Source: Patiria miniata (lineage: Eukaryota > Echinodermata > Asteroidea > Valvatida > Asterinidae). Taken from it: DNA of 64,000 nt. The position numbers were made by a program, and so were the translations under genes. The notes under the pieces are model-generated. The model was not told where the DNA came from. It made no database searches and saw nothing but the letters and a program-made list of their open reading frames with translations. How positions within the stretch are numbered: position 1 is the first letter of the stretch; every line of letters begins with the position of its first letter. Of this stretch, positions 10,301-25,300 are shown one piece after another. Where the stretch lies: contig NW_024037076.1 of NCBI RefSeq assembly GCF_015706575.1, forward strand, positions 16,930,898 through 16,994,897. Reading direction: 5' to 3'.

Positions 10301-13300
10301 TCAAAAACTGTGCCAACGGGCACATTTTCTTAACCAGTTCACACCAGGATTATTTTGACAAGAATGGAACAAGGTGCGGGATTACTTTTCACACGACCTC
10401 ATGCCAGGCGGGTTGAAGCCATCACCCTCGGGCAGCACACTCATATTTCCAGCCTCACTCACTGCGAGCGGGTCACTGACAGATATTTCCGGCCTCACTC
10501 CCTGCGTATTTATCTGTCCACCGTTTCGAATACCGCAAAATTTTTGCGCATACATGGCCTCCGGCGCGGAATGGTTAAAACACCTTCAGTGATTGATCAC
10601 TTACAAATGATACCATTTCAGGCACAATAATTTCAAAGGGTATCCGGTCCTATGTTTTGTGCAAGACTTTTTTCCATTAAACTGACGGTAAGTTTCCAGG
10701 TATGAAAAATGTCCCGACGTGCCATTAATCAGGACAAGCCCCTCCCTCTACATAGCCTGCCCCTACAAAGCCCCTCCCCAGACATACTTACATTTTAATA
10801 CAGTCCTTTATTAATCTCCTGCAGGACTAGCACCTCCCTCACCAAGTCCCACCCACTATTGCCAAGTCCTGCCCAATACTAAGCCCCTCCCCTTCACCTC
10901 CTTCACCAAGTCCCACCCACTATTGCCAAGTCCTGCCCAATACTAAGCCCCTCCCCTTCACCTCCCTCACCAAGTCCCACCCACTATTGCCAAGTCCTGC
11001 TCAATACTAAGCCCCTCCCCTTACCAAGACCCACCCATTACCAAGCCCCTCCCAAACAAACCACGCCTACCTTCCACACTATAGTCCTGCCGTCCGTTGA
11101 TCTCTTTCACTGTAATGACGTAAGGTTCCACTAGCTCAATTGGTTCTTTCTCTGCTTCTAAGATCTGGAACCTCATGGACAGCTTGCCAGGATGAACCAA
11201 TCTGTAGGCCTAAATGCAAAACACAAAATGCCAATGGAAAGGAACACATTTTGAATTTAAGCCAACGTTTGTCCCTCAGTGCAGTAGAATGCTACTATTA
11301 CGATCTCTTCTTTACCTGACATTTTGTTAGAACTACACCCCAAGTTTGTTGTTCAATTATTCAGAGCACTGTCAGCCATAAATCGTTAAATAAAAAAACA
11401 CTATCCCTAATACTCTTTTGTGGAGCCCACATTGTGTATTTGAGCAAATTTTTATGAGTATATACTGGCTTCTTTACATGTACCTGACATTTTGTTATAA
11501 CTAATATATACACCCCACGTTTGTTGTTCAATTACTCAGAGCACTGTCAGCCATAAATCGTTAAATAAAAAAACATTATCCCAAATCATCTTTTGTGGAA
11601 CCCACATTGTGTATTTAAGCAAACTTTTATTGTGTATCGTCAGGAACTTTTCCCAAGATAAACAAATGCTTATATAATGGGTTGTCTGTGCCCTGACTGC
11701 TAACAAAAGTGGGGTTGTTTTTTACGTCAAAGTAAGAGTTTTGAGTAAGTTCAAATATCTCATGGGAAGCTGGATCTTGAAAAGGTCTTCAGGAGATCTT
11801 TGCAGCGAGAACAGACTCCGTCAGACACATCTCAAATGAAAATTGAACGTTGCAATTTCTTTATGACACTAAAACCTGACGCATTTGACTTAAATTGCTT
11901 TTTGGTAATTCAAATAATTGATAAAAATCATCAGATATGTGTGCCACATGTACGCAACGTGTGCCACATATACGCGTCCACCCATACTGAAATTTGTATC
12001 CTTGTGGAGACATTTCTTTGTTCTTGTGTAGTAAAGTTTTCGAGTTTGAAAGTGAAGTTTCAAAATGCTCTTATTTTAACCAGAATTAATTTCCTTGGCT
12101 GAAATTCGGACTTAATATCCTTTTCTAAAACTCTTCCATTTGCGACAGATCAACCCACCTTGGAAATTCCTAGTTTTTGAGTAAAATCCATATATCTATT
12201 TCGTGAAAACCTTGTGGAGACGTATTCATCTATAGAAATTGCCCTGTGGAGACGTTTACAATCTTTTGTTCCCTATTGTACACACGTCTCCAGAGGGTAA
12301 GGTGTATCAGATCATTGACCCTTGGTATATGTGGCACACGTCGCGCTGTGTACGCACACATTGTGCGCACAGTAACATGCTGCGTATGCTTTTCTGTCCG
12401 TTATCCGGTTGTTCTTTTGCCCTTGTTCCATTCCCTGTTACGTTCGACCTTGCTTAATTGTGACTGACTTGTGACTGAATTTGTGGTTTGACTTATGATG
12501 GCCTACAACTACAACTACAACTCCAGTCTCTTGTGAGTTTACCCTTTCTCTGCAGTCAGTATTTCTCTGCAGCGACGACATCTTCATAGCATCAGTGCAG
12601 CCACACTCTGAACGATTGGCTTTGTCTAGACACTGCTTGTAGACGCCAGTGTCCTGAAAGGAACAACATCAAGGGGATCATGAAACGGTAACAAACGGAT
12701 GAAGAATAGACAAGGATATAAGGAGAATTATGAAATGGAATCAAATATTAAAATGGATGTTGCCAAAAAAGAAACAAATCAAAAATTAGCAAAAGCGTGA
12801 TGTAGGAGATAAAACAAAAATATTGAAATAATTATGACATTGAAACATTTAAACAAGAAATTGCGTATTTCGAAAGCGACAATCAAAGACAGGAAAAGAA
12901 ATCTAAAATTTCAGGTACATGCATACACATGTAATGGTAATACTGGAGTCTTATATAGCGTACATACATCTACCAACAATTAGGTACTTAAGACGCTGGA
13001 AATTGTGTTATTAAAGACAGGTAAATGAAGTTTATGAGAAATATGAGACCCATTATATGTAGCACCGTATAAGTGTTTACAAGGTGCTGCGGCGCATATT
13101 GCAGCCACTGCCAGAAACACTGGGACAAACCTCTTCTTTTAGCTATAAGTGTTACTTGGTTCTTTAACGTGCAAAACACATCACACGGGACGCACAGCTT
13201 TACGTCCCATCTGAAGGACGAAGCAATAATGGTAAAGTGCCTTGTTCAAGAGCACAAGCACCATGTTCCCACGGTCAGGATTCAACCCCATGTACCACGG

Positions 13301-16300
13301 CACACGAGTCGAACACCGTAACCATTGGACCACAGCACCCCACATGTACCAGCATGGTGCATACCAAGACAGCATTCACTATTCCTTCAGATGTGCACTC
13401 TGTTACATTTTCACCTCTGAGGGGGAGGGGAAACAGTAATGCACAAGGTTAACACCTCATTTAGCTGCAGTTTGCTTTTTTGCTCACCTTTGATATCTGA
13501 TAGATGTCCCTAGGTCTTGGTTTGCTAGGATCAGCGTTGTAGATGTTTCTACTGGTGGGAATGGAGATGCCAAGCGGGGATGGGGGTCGGTAGTTGACCT
13601 GTGAAAAGGCACAAATGGCAGCCGTTTATAATTGTTCAGTCATGTGGAACACTGTCTTTGAGTGGACTCTGTACAATGAATATCGGAGGGTGTAGTTGTA
13701 CACAAGAGTCCACATGGGTTGACAGAAAACTAAAAACAAGTGCAAGGGGATAAGCTCTGACCTTCATGCATGAAAGTCTTGCATGAAATCCATCAACATG
13801 ATCCCTGCCAGAGCTGAAAAATGTGACGCTGATGGCACATATGGAACACCATACTTCAGATAATAGCGATTTGTAATGAATACCACATGACTATAACATT
13901 ACTGCACATATTTTGCCTCCCTTTACAACTGTACATAAACATCTTTCTGAACTGTTACAAATAATTTTTGTTTGGTACATGTACTTAACTGATTGTCTGC
14001 TTTGAAAGATGATGATGAAATAGCTTTAATTTAATGTGTGTCTCAATTAACACCTTGGGGAGTTGTGAGTATTTTAAAATAATTTTGGGAAGTGTGCGTA
14101 ATTCTCTGGAACCCTAGAGAAGTGTCTGGGTTTTTTTTACAGAACACATATCACAAATGCATTTACAAATTAGCAGCTTAAACCACTAGTCCCTGTGCAA
14201 TCCCAAACCACCCTGTTACTCCCTATATACAATGTACATGTACATGTAAACACACTTTATATAAGATGGAATTTGTGTCAGGAAGTAAATTTTGTACCGG
14301 TATTTGGGTTTTGCTCTTCGCCCAAGTATTTTATAAACACTGTATAATTTAGTGTTGTCCGAGAGCTTGCAAGAACAACCTCACAAGCTTACTCTGTTGA
14401 GACTCAAACCCATGACCTCCTGGGCCCAATTTCATGGCGCTGCTAAGCACAGGATTTTCTGCTAACAGAATCCCCGTCTATTTCATGGAGACTGCAAGCA
14501 TAAGCACAGCAAAAGGCACACTTACTAGAGGACAGAATTGCTTAATTTACAGATGACTTAGTGGCGTAACAATAGAAATCTCCATGTACGCGCGACCATT
14601 AGCACATCCACGCTGCGAAATAGTGCTTAAGGAATAGCCAATGTTCCTGCTATGTTAAGCACAACTTTTCTGCTAACTGTTAAGCAGGGCCGTGAAATTG
14701 GGCCCTATTAGTGCAGATGTCTTACCACTCGACCACCGAGCTTGCTGGGGTTGGGTGGCTGGTTCAAATCTGATGTACATGTAGCAGTGGATACCACAAA
14801 CAAACTAATATAAGATGGAATTTGCAATTGGGGAGATGTAAATGAAGCACGTCCGCGAAGGGCAAGACCGAATATACAATGTCATACAATGTAGTAAAGG
14901 TACCGTACTAATGGCTTAAAAACACCACGGCCAACTTACGGGAATATCAATGAGTATAGGTTTGCCCTTTGCGTCCAGGGGATTACCGTGCAACAACTCT
15001 TGCTGGCTGAGCTGGGGTTGGTACACATAGTGGAGATGCTTGGTGGATGGGCAGGTGGCTTGAAACGTCAGCGTGAACGACGTCCGAGGGCACAGCAGAG
15101 ACGCATCCGGGAGGTTAAAGGTCACAGAGGAGGATCCCTGGTGTGTTTTTTTCAAAACAAAAGGATTTTGAAACATTGAGTTTTTTCCGGTTCGGCTTCA
15201 TTTTTGGCTTAATTAAAGCCCGAGTCCATCATTTGCAGCTATCCAAAAAGTAACTGGCGTAATTATTGTTGAAAAACATATTTAGTTGAAAGATAGTAAG
15301 AGGACTAAACTCCCTGTGAAATTATTCTTTCTAGCAAGCTGTCTTTTTGAAGAAATCAACGAAAGAAGGCCTTTCCAACGGTGCGTCTTAAGAAGCACCG
15401 TTGGAAATTTCTGTTAGTAGTTCGTTTTTTTATTCGGCGAAGCGCGCGCAAGCGCTGGCACGATGCACACGCACGCGCAGTTGCTATAAATCTTCGGATC
15501 GGTGCGCGACATCGCGTAGCTGCAATCGGCTAGTTAGAACATGTCTCGGACGCTGAATTCAGGCCCAATTCAAAACATGATTCAGCAACTTTTGATTTGA
15601 AATCGAGATCCTAGAATGTTGTTTTTCTCGAAATATACAGCTGAAGCTGAGCTGAAACTTCATCAGGTTAATTGTTCGGCACCCTGCTTTAGATTTTGAG
15701 CACTTTTGTTGCTTCAAACGAACAAAATGCACAAATTACAAATGATGGACTATACCTTTAATATTATTTCAGCCTTGAATATGCCAAATTATGAAAATGG
15801 AAATACAAACCAAAAAAAAAAGATTGCCAGGTCCTACAGGATTCAGAGTTGCTGAAGCATTACACATTTTTGAGCCAGACTCCCCTGAGTCAAGTATACA
15901 AATCTCTTAAAGCCACCGCTAATAGGAAGAAGCCAAGATTTCAAAAGCCCACAATCTCGTTGCCTTTTACTTTCTGTGTTTCCTATTCTTTTTGATCCAC
16001 GTACATGTAGGCTACACCTTAAATGAATAGACAATATTGTTGTTTGTTTCAAGTTCAATTTTGAAATTCACGTGCAAGTATGTACTATTCAAAAAGTACG
16101 CACAAAGTGTGACTCGAGTTTGCATCTGATGCACCGCATCATCGATTTTCCTTTTTGATTTTTTTCGACATGCCTTTATTTGAACATGAATCAATTTAAA
16201 AGTCTTTTAAATATCAAACCAATACTAACCAGGGATAAAGTTCAGATTCCAAGCTTTATAATGGTATAAAAACAATGGCGGTACGTGTTTCCGCGCCGAC

Positions 16301-19300
16301 GCTAGAGCCTTGCAAAACAAAAAGGGGCATTAAGCCATGCTGAGCATTATTGTGTTATGGCCCGCTTAACATTGAGAGGGTGAACATTTTGTCAAAATGT
16401 AATTTTCATCTTATATCATGAATGACATCTTTAATGACATCTTTAATGAATCATGTTTTGAACTGGGCCTGAATTCAGCGTCCGAGACACGCTCTCACTG
16501 AGCCGATTGCAGCTACGCGATGTCGCGCACCGATCCGACGAATTGTAGCAACTGCGCGCGCGCGTGCATCGTGTCAACGCTTGCGCGCGCTTCGCTGAAA
16601 AAAAATACGAACAACTAACGGAAATTTCCAAAGGTACTTAAGACGCACCGTTGGAAAGGCCTTCTTTCGTTGATTTCTTCAAAATGACAGCTTGCCAGAA
16701 AGAATAAATTCACAGGGAGTTTATCTTTCTTTCAACCAAGTATGTTTTTCAACAATAATTACGCCAGTTACTTTTGGGATAGCTGCAAATGCTGGACTCT
16801 GGCTTTAATCTAAGTCTTCCTCTGAGACGTTTTTTAGAAGATGGTTGAAATCTCTCGAGTCTTGCCAACACTCACCTTGCCATGTAACATGTTCTTGACA
16901 TTGAGAGTCAGCGTTTCACTGCCGTACTGATCAGTGGCTTCACTGGTCCGTATGTAGAACACCTTGGGGTTTGCCACGCGCAAGTACATCAACGGCAATT
17001 TCTTGGCTGAGAAAACACACCAAAAATAAAGAATTGATAAAGAAAAATTGGGAGGATAAAACAGTGGACTCCGTGCACGGGTATCTCCTCAAATTCAGGG
17101 ACTACTGGAAGAGACTCTGACCTGTTGCTGACGGGGCCTCACACTCGACCCAACATAATGCAGTAATGTCCACATTCTGAGAAAAAAAAATTGTCATGCA
17201 ATTTTCAGGCCAAACTGAACAAATGTGATGCGATCAAGCTACATGAGTCGTTTGTCGGGAATTTTTATTTGGAGATACAGGCCAAAATAGGACCACATCA
17301 CCTTATCACATTCCTTGGTGTTCCGGCTTCCATATTTTTTTTTAACTAAAGATGGTATCAGGATGCGGTTTTCACAGTAGTAATGCTGAGATTGTGCTCT
17401 TTTCAAATCTGTAATAAACAAACTTTTGACCGGGGTCGACAAACAACTCATTTAGCTTGATCGCATCACAAATGAGTATGGCCAAGCTCAACATCCACAG
17501 TCACCAAGCGTGCAACGAATGGTCAGAATGCAGATTTATCATGCGGTATTTTGGAGATAAAAAAAAATCACCCACGTTATTACTCTACCTTGTGTTATGT
17601 ACATGTGTACTTTAAAGGTAACGAACATCATTTGCAAACATTCAAAAATGAAACTAAACATTTTATACAAATATTGAGTGGCTTAGAATGAAATGGGAGG
17701 AGTATTATCGCAAGGTAAAATCCGGACTTTTCCAATTCACAAGGCGAAGCCGAGTGAACTGGAAAAGTCCAGATTTTACCGAGCGATAATATTCCTCCCA
17801 TTTCACAATTTAAAACCGCTCAATATTTGTTTTATATCACTGACATATAGATCCTTGTCATTTGATATATTTGAACTTTTATTTCGATACAAAATTGGTG
17901 GAAAATGTATTTCTCTCTTCCAGACCATCCCTTCACGAAAATGTTTGAACCCAACTCTTTAGTGCTGGCTCTCTGGAAGAATACGTGCTACGCACAAGGC
18001 TGAACGCACACACCAGCATGCTATTTGCACACAAATACCGCGTCATGGAACAAGAACAATCCTAACTGTTTAATAGTATTTCCCATTTCCCATGGGCGTA
18101 TGGGACTTTTTGAACCCCGGCGTCACACAATAGGGCTCGCTCAATGACGGCCATATTTCTGTAGGAGAACTGAAACTGCATATTTTACGCAATCAAGCAC
18201 GCATTGCGCAGTGTTGAAAAATGTTCCAAACACGCGCGCTTGTTGCTCGAAATGTGTTCGAAATACAACACAGCCGATGTGCGTTATGCAATTTGACGCT
18301 CAAAATGCCGATGCACGTGGATGGTCTGTAGGAAATGACGTCATTTGAACGAGACCTATTACAATCCTACTGTTTGCATTTATTTAGTGTCCTGACAAGA
18401 CTTATCCAGTCAAGGGCAATAATTGACTTTGAACCGGTGCTGACAGGGCCTCACACTCGACCCGACATAATTTGGTAATGCGCACATTCTGAAAAAAGTG
18501 TGCACATTCTGAAAGTTGCCATGGAATTTTCAGGCCAAACTTGACAAATGAGTATGGCCAAGCTCCATAACGCCATCACCCAGCGTGCGTTGAGCGAGCA
18601 GAATGCAACTCTAGCTACCTTGTGGTAGCACATTGTAATTTTTACAACTGCGCTGAATCACGTTGCTGCCTGCTATGTAAGTGGACCCTAACACTCCAAT
18701 TAAAAACTCTCACCGTACCTTTCTTGCCTTTCAGGCTTGCAGTCACAGAGAAGGTGAAGTTATCACTAAGATCCAGCTGCCTGACTGGGTACCTGCTGGC
18801 GTTGGGGTCAGGGGTCAAGAAGTGTCGACATGGTGCCTCAGTCAGGGTCAGATGGGGAACATTACCCTCCCTACCGTCTAATGAGAAAAAATTAAGTGGA
18901 ATACAAAATGAATTGCACTCTCCACCATCACTAGATAATAAAAACTTTAACACTGGACTATTTTTGGTTCAGTATGACTTGGCTTTACATTTAACACCAT
19001 GTATCAGTTCGTAGTTATAGTGGGTGGTATTTTGAGTTGATACCGTATGACAGCTCACTGTTCATTATTTTTTCGACACCCTTATGTTCCGACACCCCTA
19101 TGCTCCGACTGCTCAACCTATGTTTCGACTAACCTATCTTGCGACACACCTATGTTCCGACACACCTATGTTTCGACACCCCTATGTTCTGACACACCTA
19201 TATCTGCCGACACCCCAATGTTCCAACACCCCAATGTTCTGTCTGCTCAACCTATCTTCCAACACCCCTATGTTCCGACAACCGGCGCATAAGATTGTTA

Positions 19301-22300
19301 GCCCGTTTAGACTGGTTCGTTGGGGCCAGATGTTGGAACATGTAGGGGTGTCTGAACCTAGGGGTGTCTGAACCTAGGGGTGTCTGAACCTAGGGGTGTC
19401 GGAGCCTAGGGCTGTCGGAACCTAGGGGTGTCGGAACATAGGGGTGTTGGAAGATAGGTGAGCAGTCGGAACATAGGGGTGTCGGAACATAAGGGTGTCG
19501 AAACATAGGTGTGCAACTGTTTAATTGCATGGTTTTTTTTTTAATCAATCAATGTTCCAACACCCCAATGTTCTGTCTGCTCAACCTATCTTCCGACACC
19601 CCTATGTTCCGACAACCCTCACATAAGATTGTTAACCCCTTTTAGACTGGTGCGTTGGGGCCAGATGTTGGAACATGTCGGGGTGTCTGAACCTAGGGGT
19701 GTCGGAACCTAGGGGTGTCGGAAGATAGGTGAGCAGTCGGAACATAGGGGTGTCGGAACATAAGGGTGTCGGAACATAGGTGTGCAGCCGTTTAATTGCG
19801 TGGTTTTTTTTAATCAATTAATCAATCTCTTTTCAAAAATGGTTTTGATTATTCGAATGGCTTACTTTTTTTTGCTTTTTGCTTTGTTTATTCATGAAAA
19901 TCCTAGCAAACTGTCACAACATCAGTACATTTTTTGAAGGATTTTTGTGATGTTAATAATGAAGGACTTACAAACTGAGCTTGCATGTCAGCTCTCATCT
20001 CATTCTGAGCTGATGTATCAGTTTGTCAAGGCCAAAAGTACAGGAAACATTCCTTACAAATAGAAAAGGGTTTGATAACTGAGTAAGAAAATGGAGTCCA
20101 ATGTATGATTAGAGCAAATTGTTGTGTGCCCGACAGAAGAGCATTTGCGCATATGCCCTTATGCGCGAACGCGTAATCACCAAAATATTCCCAAGAGCAT
20201 ATGCAAAAAAATGCCTCTATTTTAATGAAATGTAAACACTTTTGTCAGAAATCAATACAAGTGTTGTTCCAAAACTTATGACTCAATTATACATGTGACA
20301 AATTTCAAATTTGTGCGATTTATACGCGTGGGAGAACATTGGATTAATAATACGAGTGGGGGAACAATAGAACCTTTCAATGCAATTTTCTTGAAAATGA
20401 TTTTGCATCAGAATGCTCATATGCCCTTCTACCGGGCACCTGACGAAATGGTCACATTGTAGGGCTGTGCATCGGAACCAACCATTGAAGTCAGGAACCA
20501 GTTCCAGATTATGGGATCGGGTACCTGTAATTTATAACCAACTTTACAAAATACTTAGTAACTTCTTAGACAATGAAAAAGAAAGGTGTTGAATGTCATT
20601 TGGTGGGGGGGGGGGGGAATTTTCAAATTGAAAACCAAAACATATTTTACAATTATACGCTCGCCCAAGTTTCAGTTTATGCCGTAAAGCTATGAAGCTA
20701 CTGTACACAATTGTATCGTGCAGCCCTTTACGAACAATCTGAACCATGGAGCTTGGAATTTTTGGGGTGTGTTTCTTTAATAGATACACATTTTTTTCAA
20801 TCAGGTACCCGGTTCGCATACATGTAATACCATTAAATGCACACCCCTAATTGTGACGCACTGTTTGCAGGCCAGGGTTGACTTTACTCAATATTCCATG
20901 GGAAGGCTAAATAGCGCCCTCAAGCATTCATACTCAATATATCTGCATACCTGAGTACGTTTGATAGAGACCCCACTCCCCGGGGTCGAGCTCTCCGCTG
21001 AGTGAGCCTGAGATGTTAACCAACTGACAGCAGCTGAAACGGAAACGAAACAGGAAACCAATGAAGGCAAACATCACGTCTTTTACCCAACACAAGATAG
21101 GAGGATAAACGCACTTGGCAAAGAGTACACGCAGTCTGACCTAAGCGGGCTGCGTTAATCCCTTCCAATTCCGAGAGGGATATTGGCCGTTAAGCCGGCC
21201 GGGAAATGAGCGGGGTTTGTGACTAGTGGAAGGAAAAGCCTTGCCAACTACTCAAAGACGTTACTTGCCGGTGTTAAAGATTGTGGAAGCGTATGACTTG
21301 CAGTGTCAGAGGATCATCACTGTCAACAACTTGTTCTCTGTTTCCCCGACACAGAGTGTTGTTCGAGGGGGATGGGGGTGGAGGGGGGGGGGGGACTGAA
21401 GCAAATCAAAAACAACACAGACACCACTGTCACGTCTCTGTCATGCTGGAGTTTAAACACTCCTCGTCAAGATTGATCAGTGTCAGTAAGAAGCTACTAG
21501 ATGTGCTCATTACCTGTTTACAAAATGTGACAAGACTGTCAGTTGATCTTCCTCTCTTGTGTAAGCTGTCCGTCTGATTTAAAAATCGACAGTAAGATAC
21601 AAAGAAGGCTAATGCCTAGGGCTGTGTATCGGAACTGGGAACCCTTGTACCCGACCGTTGATGTCAGGAACCAGTTCCAGATTATGGGATCGTGGGTACC
21701 CCATAACTAGCTTTACAAATTACTTAGTAACTTCTCAGACAATGAAAAAGAAAGGCTTTGAATGTCATTTGTGGGAATTTCAAATGGGGGCCATGCCCCC
21801 CCCCCAAAAAAATACACTTAATATATACTTAAGTCCTTCCCCTTTTTGAAAAAAACCCAAATAGTTAAGTCCTCTTGGCCCCCCTCCCCCCAAAAAAAAT
21901 TGGTTCTGGATCCGCCCTTGAAAAAAGCTAATTAGTTAATATGCTACAAAACGATTCATAATGTTGGTTTTAGGAGCACAGCTTCACCAGACTGATTGGA
22001 GGGAGGGAGGGAACTTGCAAAGTTTCACAAGAAGTAACGCAATGCCACAAGCACGACAAACTTGATCAGCTTCTGACGTGATTATCATCAGACAACCACA
22101 GATCTCATTGCACATCAGTCGGGCAAAGATAATTGCTTCCAGCAGTTGGAAACCCATCAAGTGAAAACAAACACCCATGCACATATGACAATACTTTCAG
22201 AAGAGACTCAAGTTTCAATTCAGATTTTTTTTCGGAGGTTGCTTCAGAATTGAACGTGTAATTTGTACTGACAGTTTGACACTACGTACTCATGCCGGAC

Positions 22301-25300
22301 TTCAACAACTTGGTTATCCAAATTTAACTACTTCCCTCGCACATGTGCTACCCACGCTCGCTGACACAAAACATCATTTAGAACAGGAACTGCAAACTAT
22401 GATAAAATTTGTCTACATTTTCCGCGCCGGAAAGTATCACTTGTACGGGGGATAAGTGCAAAACAGGAAACCCCCTGCAAAAAAAAAAAATGACGTAAGT
22501 TTATCTTGAATTCCCACGCCGGAAATTGTTGAGAGGTATGGAGCTGTAAAACATTTGTCACATTTCCTCAATTTTCAAGCCAAATGTTAAGCCACGTGTG
22601 GTTTCTCACGACAAATTTAGATCAAGCATTTTTCAAACTGGAAAATACTTCCTATATTTTATTGCCCCTTCTGCTAACCTCGGAAATTACCCCTTAAAAA
22701 AATATGCTGCAGGTGAATAAGGCAACAGTACTGAAACCCATGGGGGCGCCCTTCTACTTAGGAAAGTCAGGTCACTTCAGTGTAACAGACTGATCATGTT
22801 CATAAAAGTCCAAACAACATGCATTTTGTAAGGGATTCTCATCCAAACTTCTTGAATGATTCTTCAATCGCTTAACTAAAATTGCGATGGCAATTGTCCA
22901 CAATTGTGATATCCACAAAATCTTTCAACAGAAGTGAATAGATCGAAACTTAAGAAATAAACTTAGCGCAAAAGCCACACAGCTTAAAGCCAGAGTCCAT
23001 CATTTGCAGCTATCCAAAAAGTAACTGGCGTAATTATTGTTGAAAAACATACTTGGTGAAAGATAGTAAGGGGACTAAACTCCCTGTGAAAGTATTCTTT
23101 CTGGCAAGCTGTCATTTTGAAGAAATCAACAAAAGAAGGCCTTTCCAACGGTGCTTCTTAAGAAGCACCGTAGGAAATTCAAATAAGTAGTTCGTTGTGT
23201 TATTCGGTGAAGCGCGCGCAAGCATTGGCACGACGAACACGCGCCCGCGGTTGCTATAATTCGTCGGATCAGTGCGCGACATCGCGTAGCTGCAATCGGC
23301 TCAGTGAGAACGTGTCTCGGACACTGAATTCAGGCCCAATTCAAAACATGATTCAGCTACTTTTGATTTGAAATCGAGATCCTAGAATGTTGTTTTTCTC
23401 GAAATATACAGCTAAAGCTGTCCTGAAACTTCATCAGGTTAGTTGTTCAGCACCCTTCTTTAGATCTTGAGCACTTTTGTTGCTTCAAACGAACAAAATG
23501 CACAAATTACAAATGATGGACTATACCTTTAATTACTAAAGAGTGTTCATGTAAAACTTGCATTACAGTCATCAACTTGTTCTTGGAATGAATACCTACA
23601 TAATCAATCAAATGCCAGATTTGTTATTCGGCGCAGCGCACGCAAGCATTGGCACGACACACAGGCGCGCGCGGTTGCTATAATTCGTCGGATCAGTGCG
23701 CGATATCGCGTATAGCTGCAAATCAAAACAATTCAAAACATGATTCAGCAACTTTTGATTTGAAATTGAGATCCTAGAATGCTGTTTTTCCCGGAATATA
23801 CAGCTGAAGCTGAGCTGAAACTTCATCAGGTTAGTTGTTCAGTATCCTTCATTAGATTTTGAATGCTCTTGTTGCTTCAAACGAACAAAATGCACAAATT
23901 ACAAATGATGGACTATATCTTTAACTATGTACAGGACATTATGCTGGGTATTCTGTCCACATTGTACATGGGTCTTGCTACTATGTTAATTTAAATTACA
24001 ATTTCTTTACCAATCAATTTACCAATCAATTGTTTCTGTGCACATTTATATCCTAATTGTGTTTATTCGATTGAAACTCTAATTAAAAGTGTTTTACTGT
24101 ATTTTGAGTGTTTTTGTTGTTATTTTCAAATAATTTTGCTATTTTCCACCACAAAGAGTTTAATAATGCAGCTAAAACTATCAAAAATGAATTCAGCATG
24201 CCTGAAAACACAGATATTGATACCAGGATCATCCAAATCGACCATATAGAAGCATTTCTATGAGAAAAATAGTTCTTAGGGGGCTCATTTTGGCGGCCAT
24301 CTTGAAAAATGGCCGCCATCTTGGATTTTCAAGTGGCCAATCGGGCAGATTTGTAAAGTACACCCTTGAGAATCATTGTGCTAAATTTGGTGCTTGTATC
24401 ACCATTTGCACGATTCCACTGCAAAATTGATGTTATCTGCTCCACTATGGGCTCCGTGCGCCAATAAAGAGGGCGCCATTTTACCTAGCAATGACGTCCC
24501 ATGGGCAGGACATTTAGCTAGTTGATGCGCACCTATCCTTGTGTGTGACGCACGTACTCCAGGGGATTTGTACTATGTGTACACGCAGTGGTACGGCCGC
24601 CAGCGTGTCACGGCAAAATTGCAGTCAGGCAAGATGGCGTCGGTCGGTCACCCCCAACTGCACTTTCTTTGCCGGTGAGGGGGTACTTGTGAACGGAGTG
24701 GATAAGTGACTTTACATTTGCTGCTTACAGTAAGCAGAGTTCTTGTAAGGAGGGTACAGTACTTTGGTTTTGATTTCCTTTTGAGGAAAAGTGGGACTTA
24801 CAGTTACAGGGTTACCTCAATTCAACAGACTACTTGTCAAGAAGGGGAGTGTCACTATCAGCCCCAGAAAGTCAGTTATGGACCCTTGGGGAATCGCCAC
24901 TTATCAGTCAACTAGTCATACCCACTGGTCCTTACCAAGCTGGACATGTCACCTCATTAGAGGGTCGAGAGCGATAACGTCGGTCAGTGTAAGGTGTTCA
25001 TTGATAAGGATCTAGTCGCGCAACTCAGACGGGACAACCTGGAGACAGGATTAATGCGATGGTCAGTTCAATAGTCACAGGGGAAAAACCCTGACATTGG
25101 TAAGATTAAAAGATTTTCTATTTCCTATCAACTGACTGCAACCTTGCACTTAATTCAGTCATATCTATAGAACTGTCACTGATCGATGTCCATGCATACT
25201 TCTGCTGAGAAATAAATGTCTAGAATTCTGGCACCAGCCTATCTAGTATAGGCCTAAGGCCAAAAAAAATAAGTCTCCGGTTTCTGGTATGCGCGCGCGT

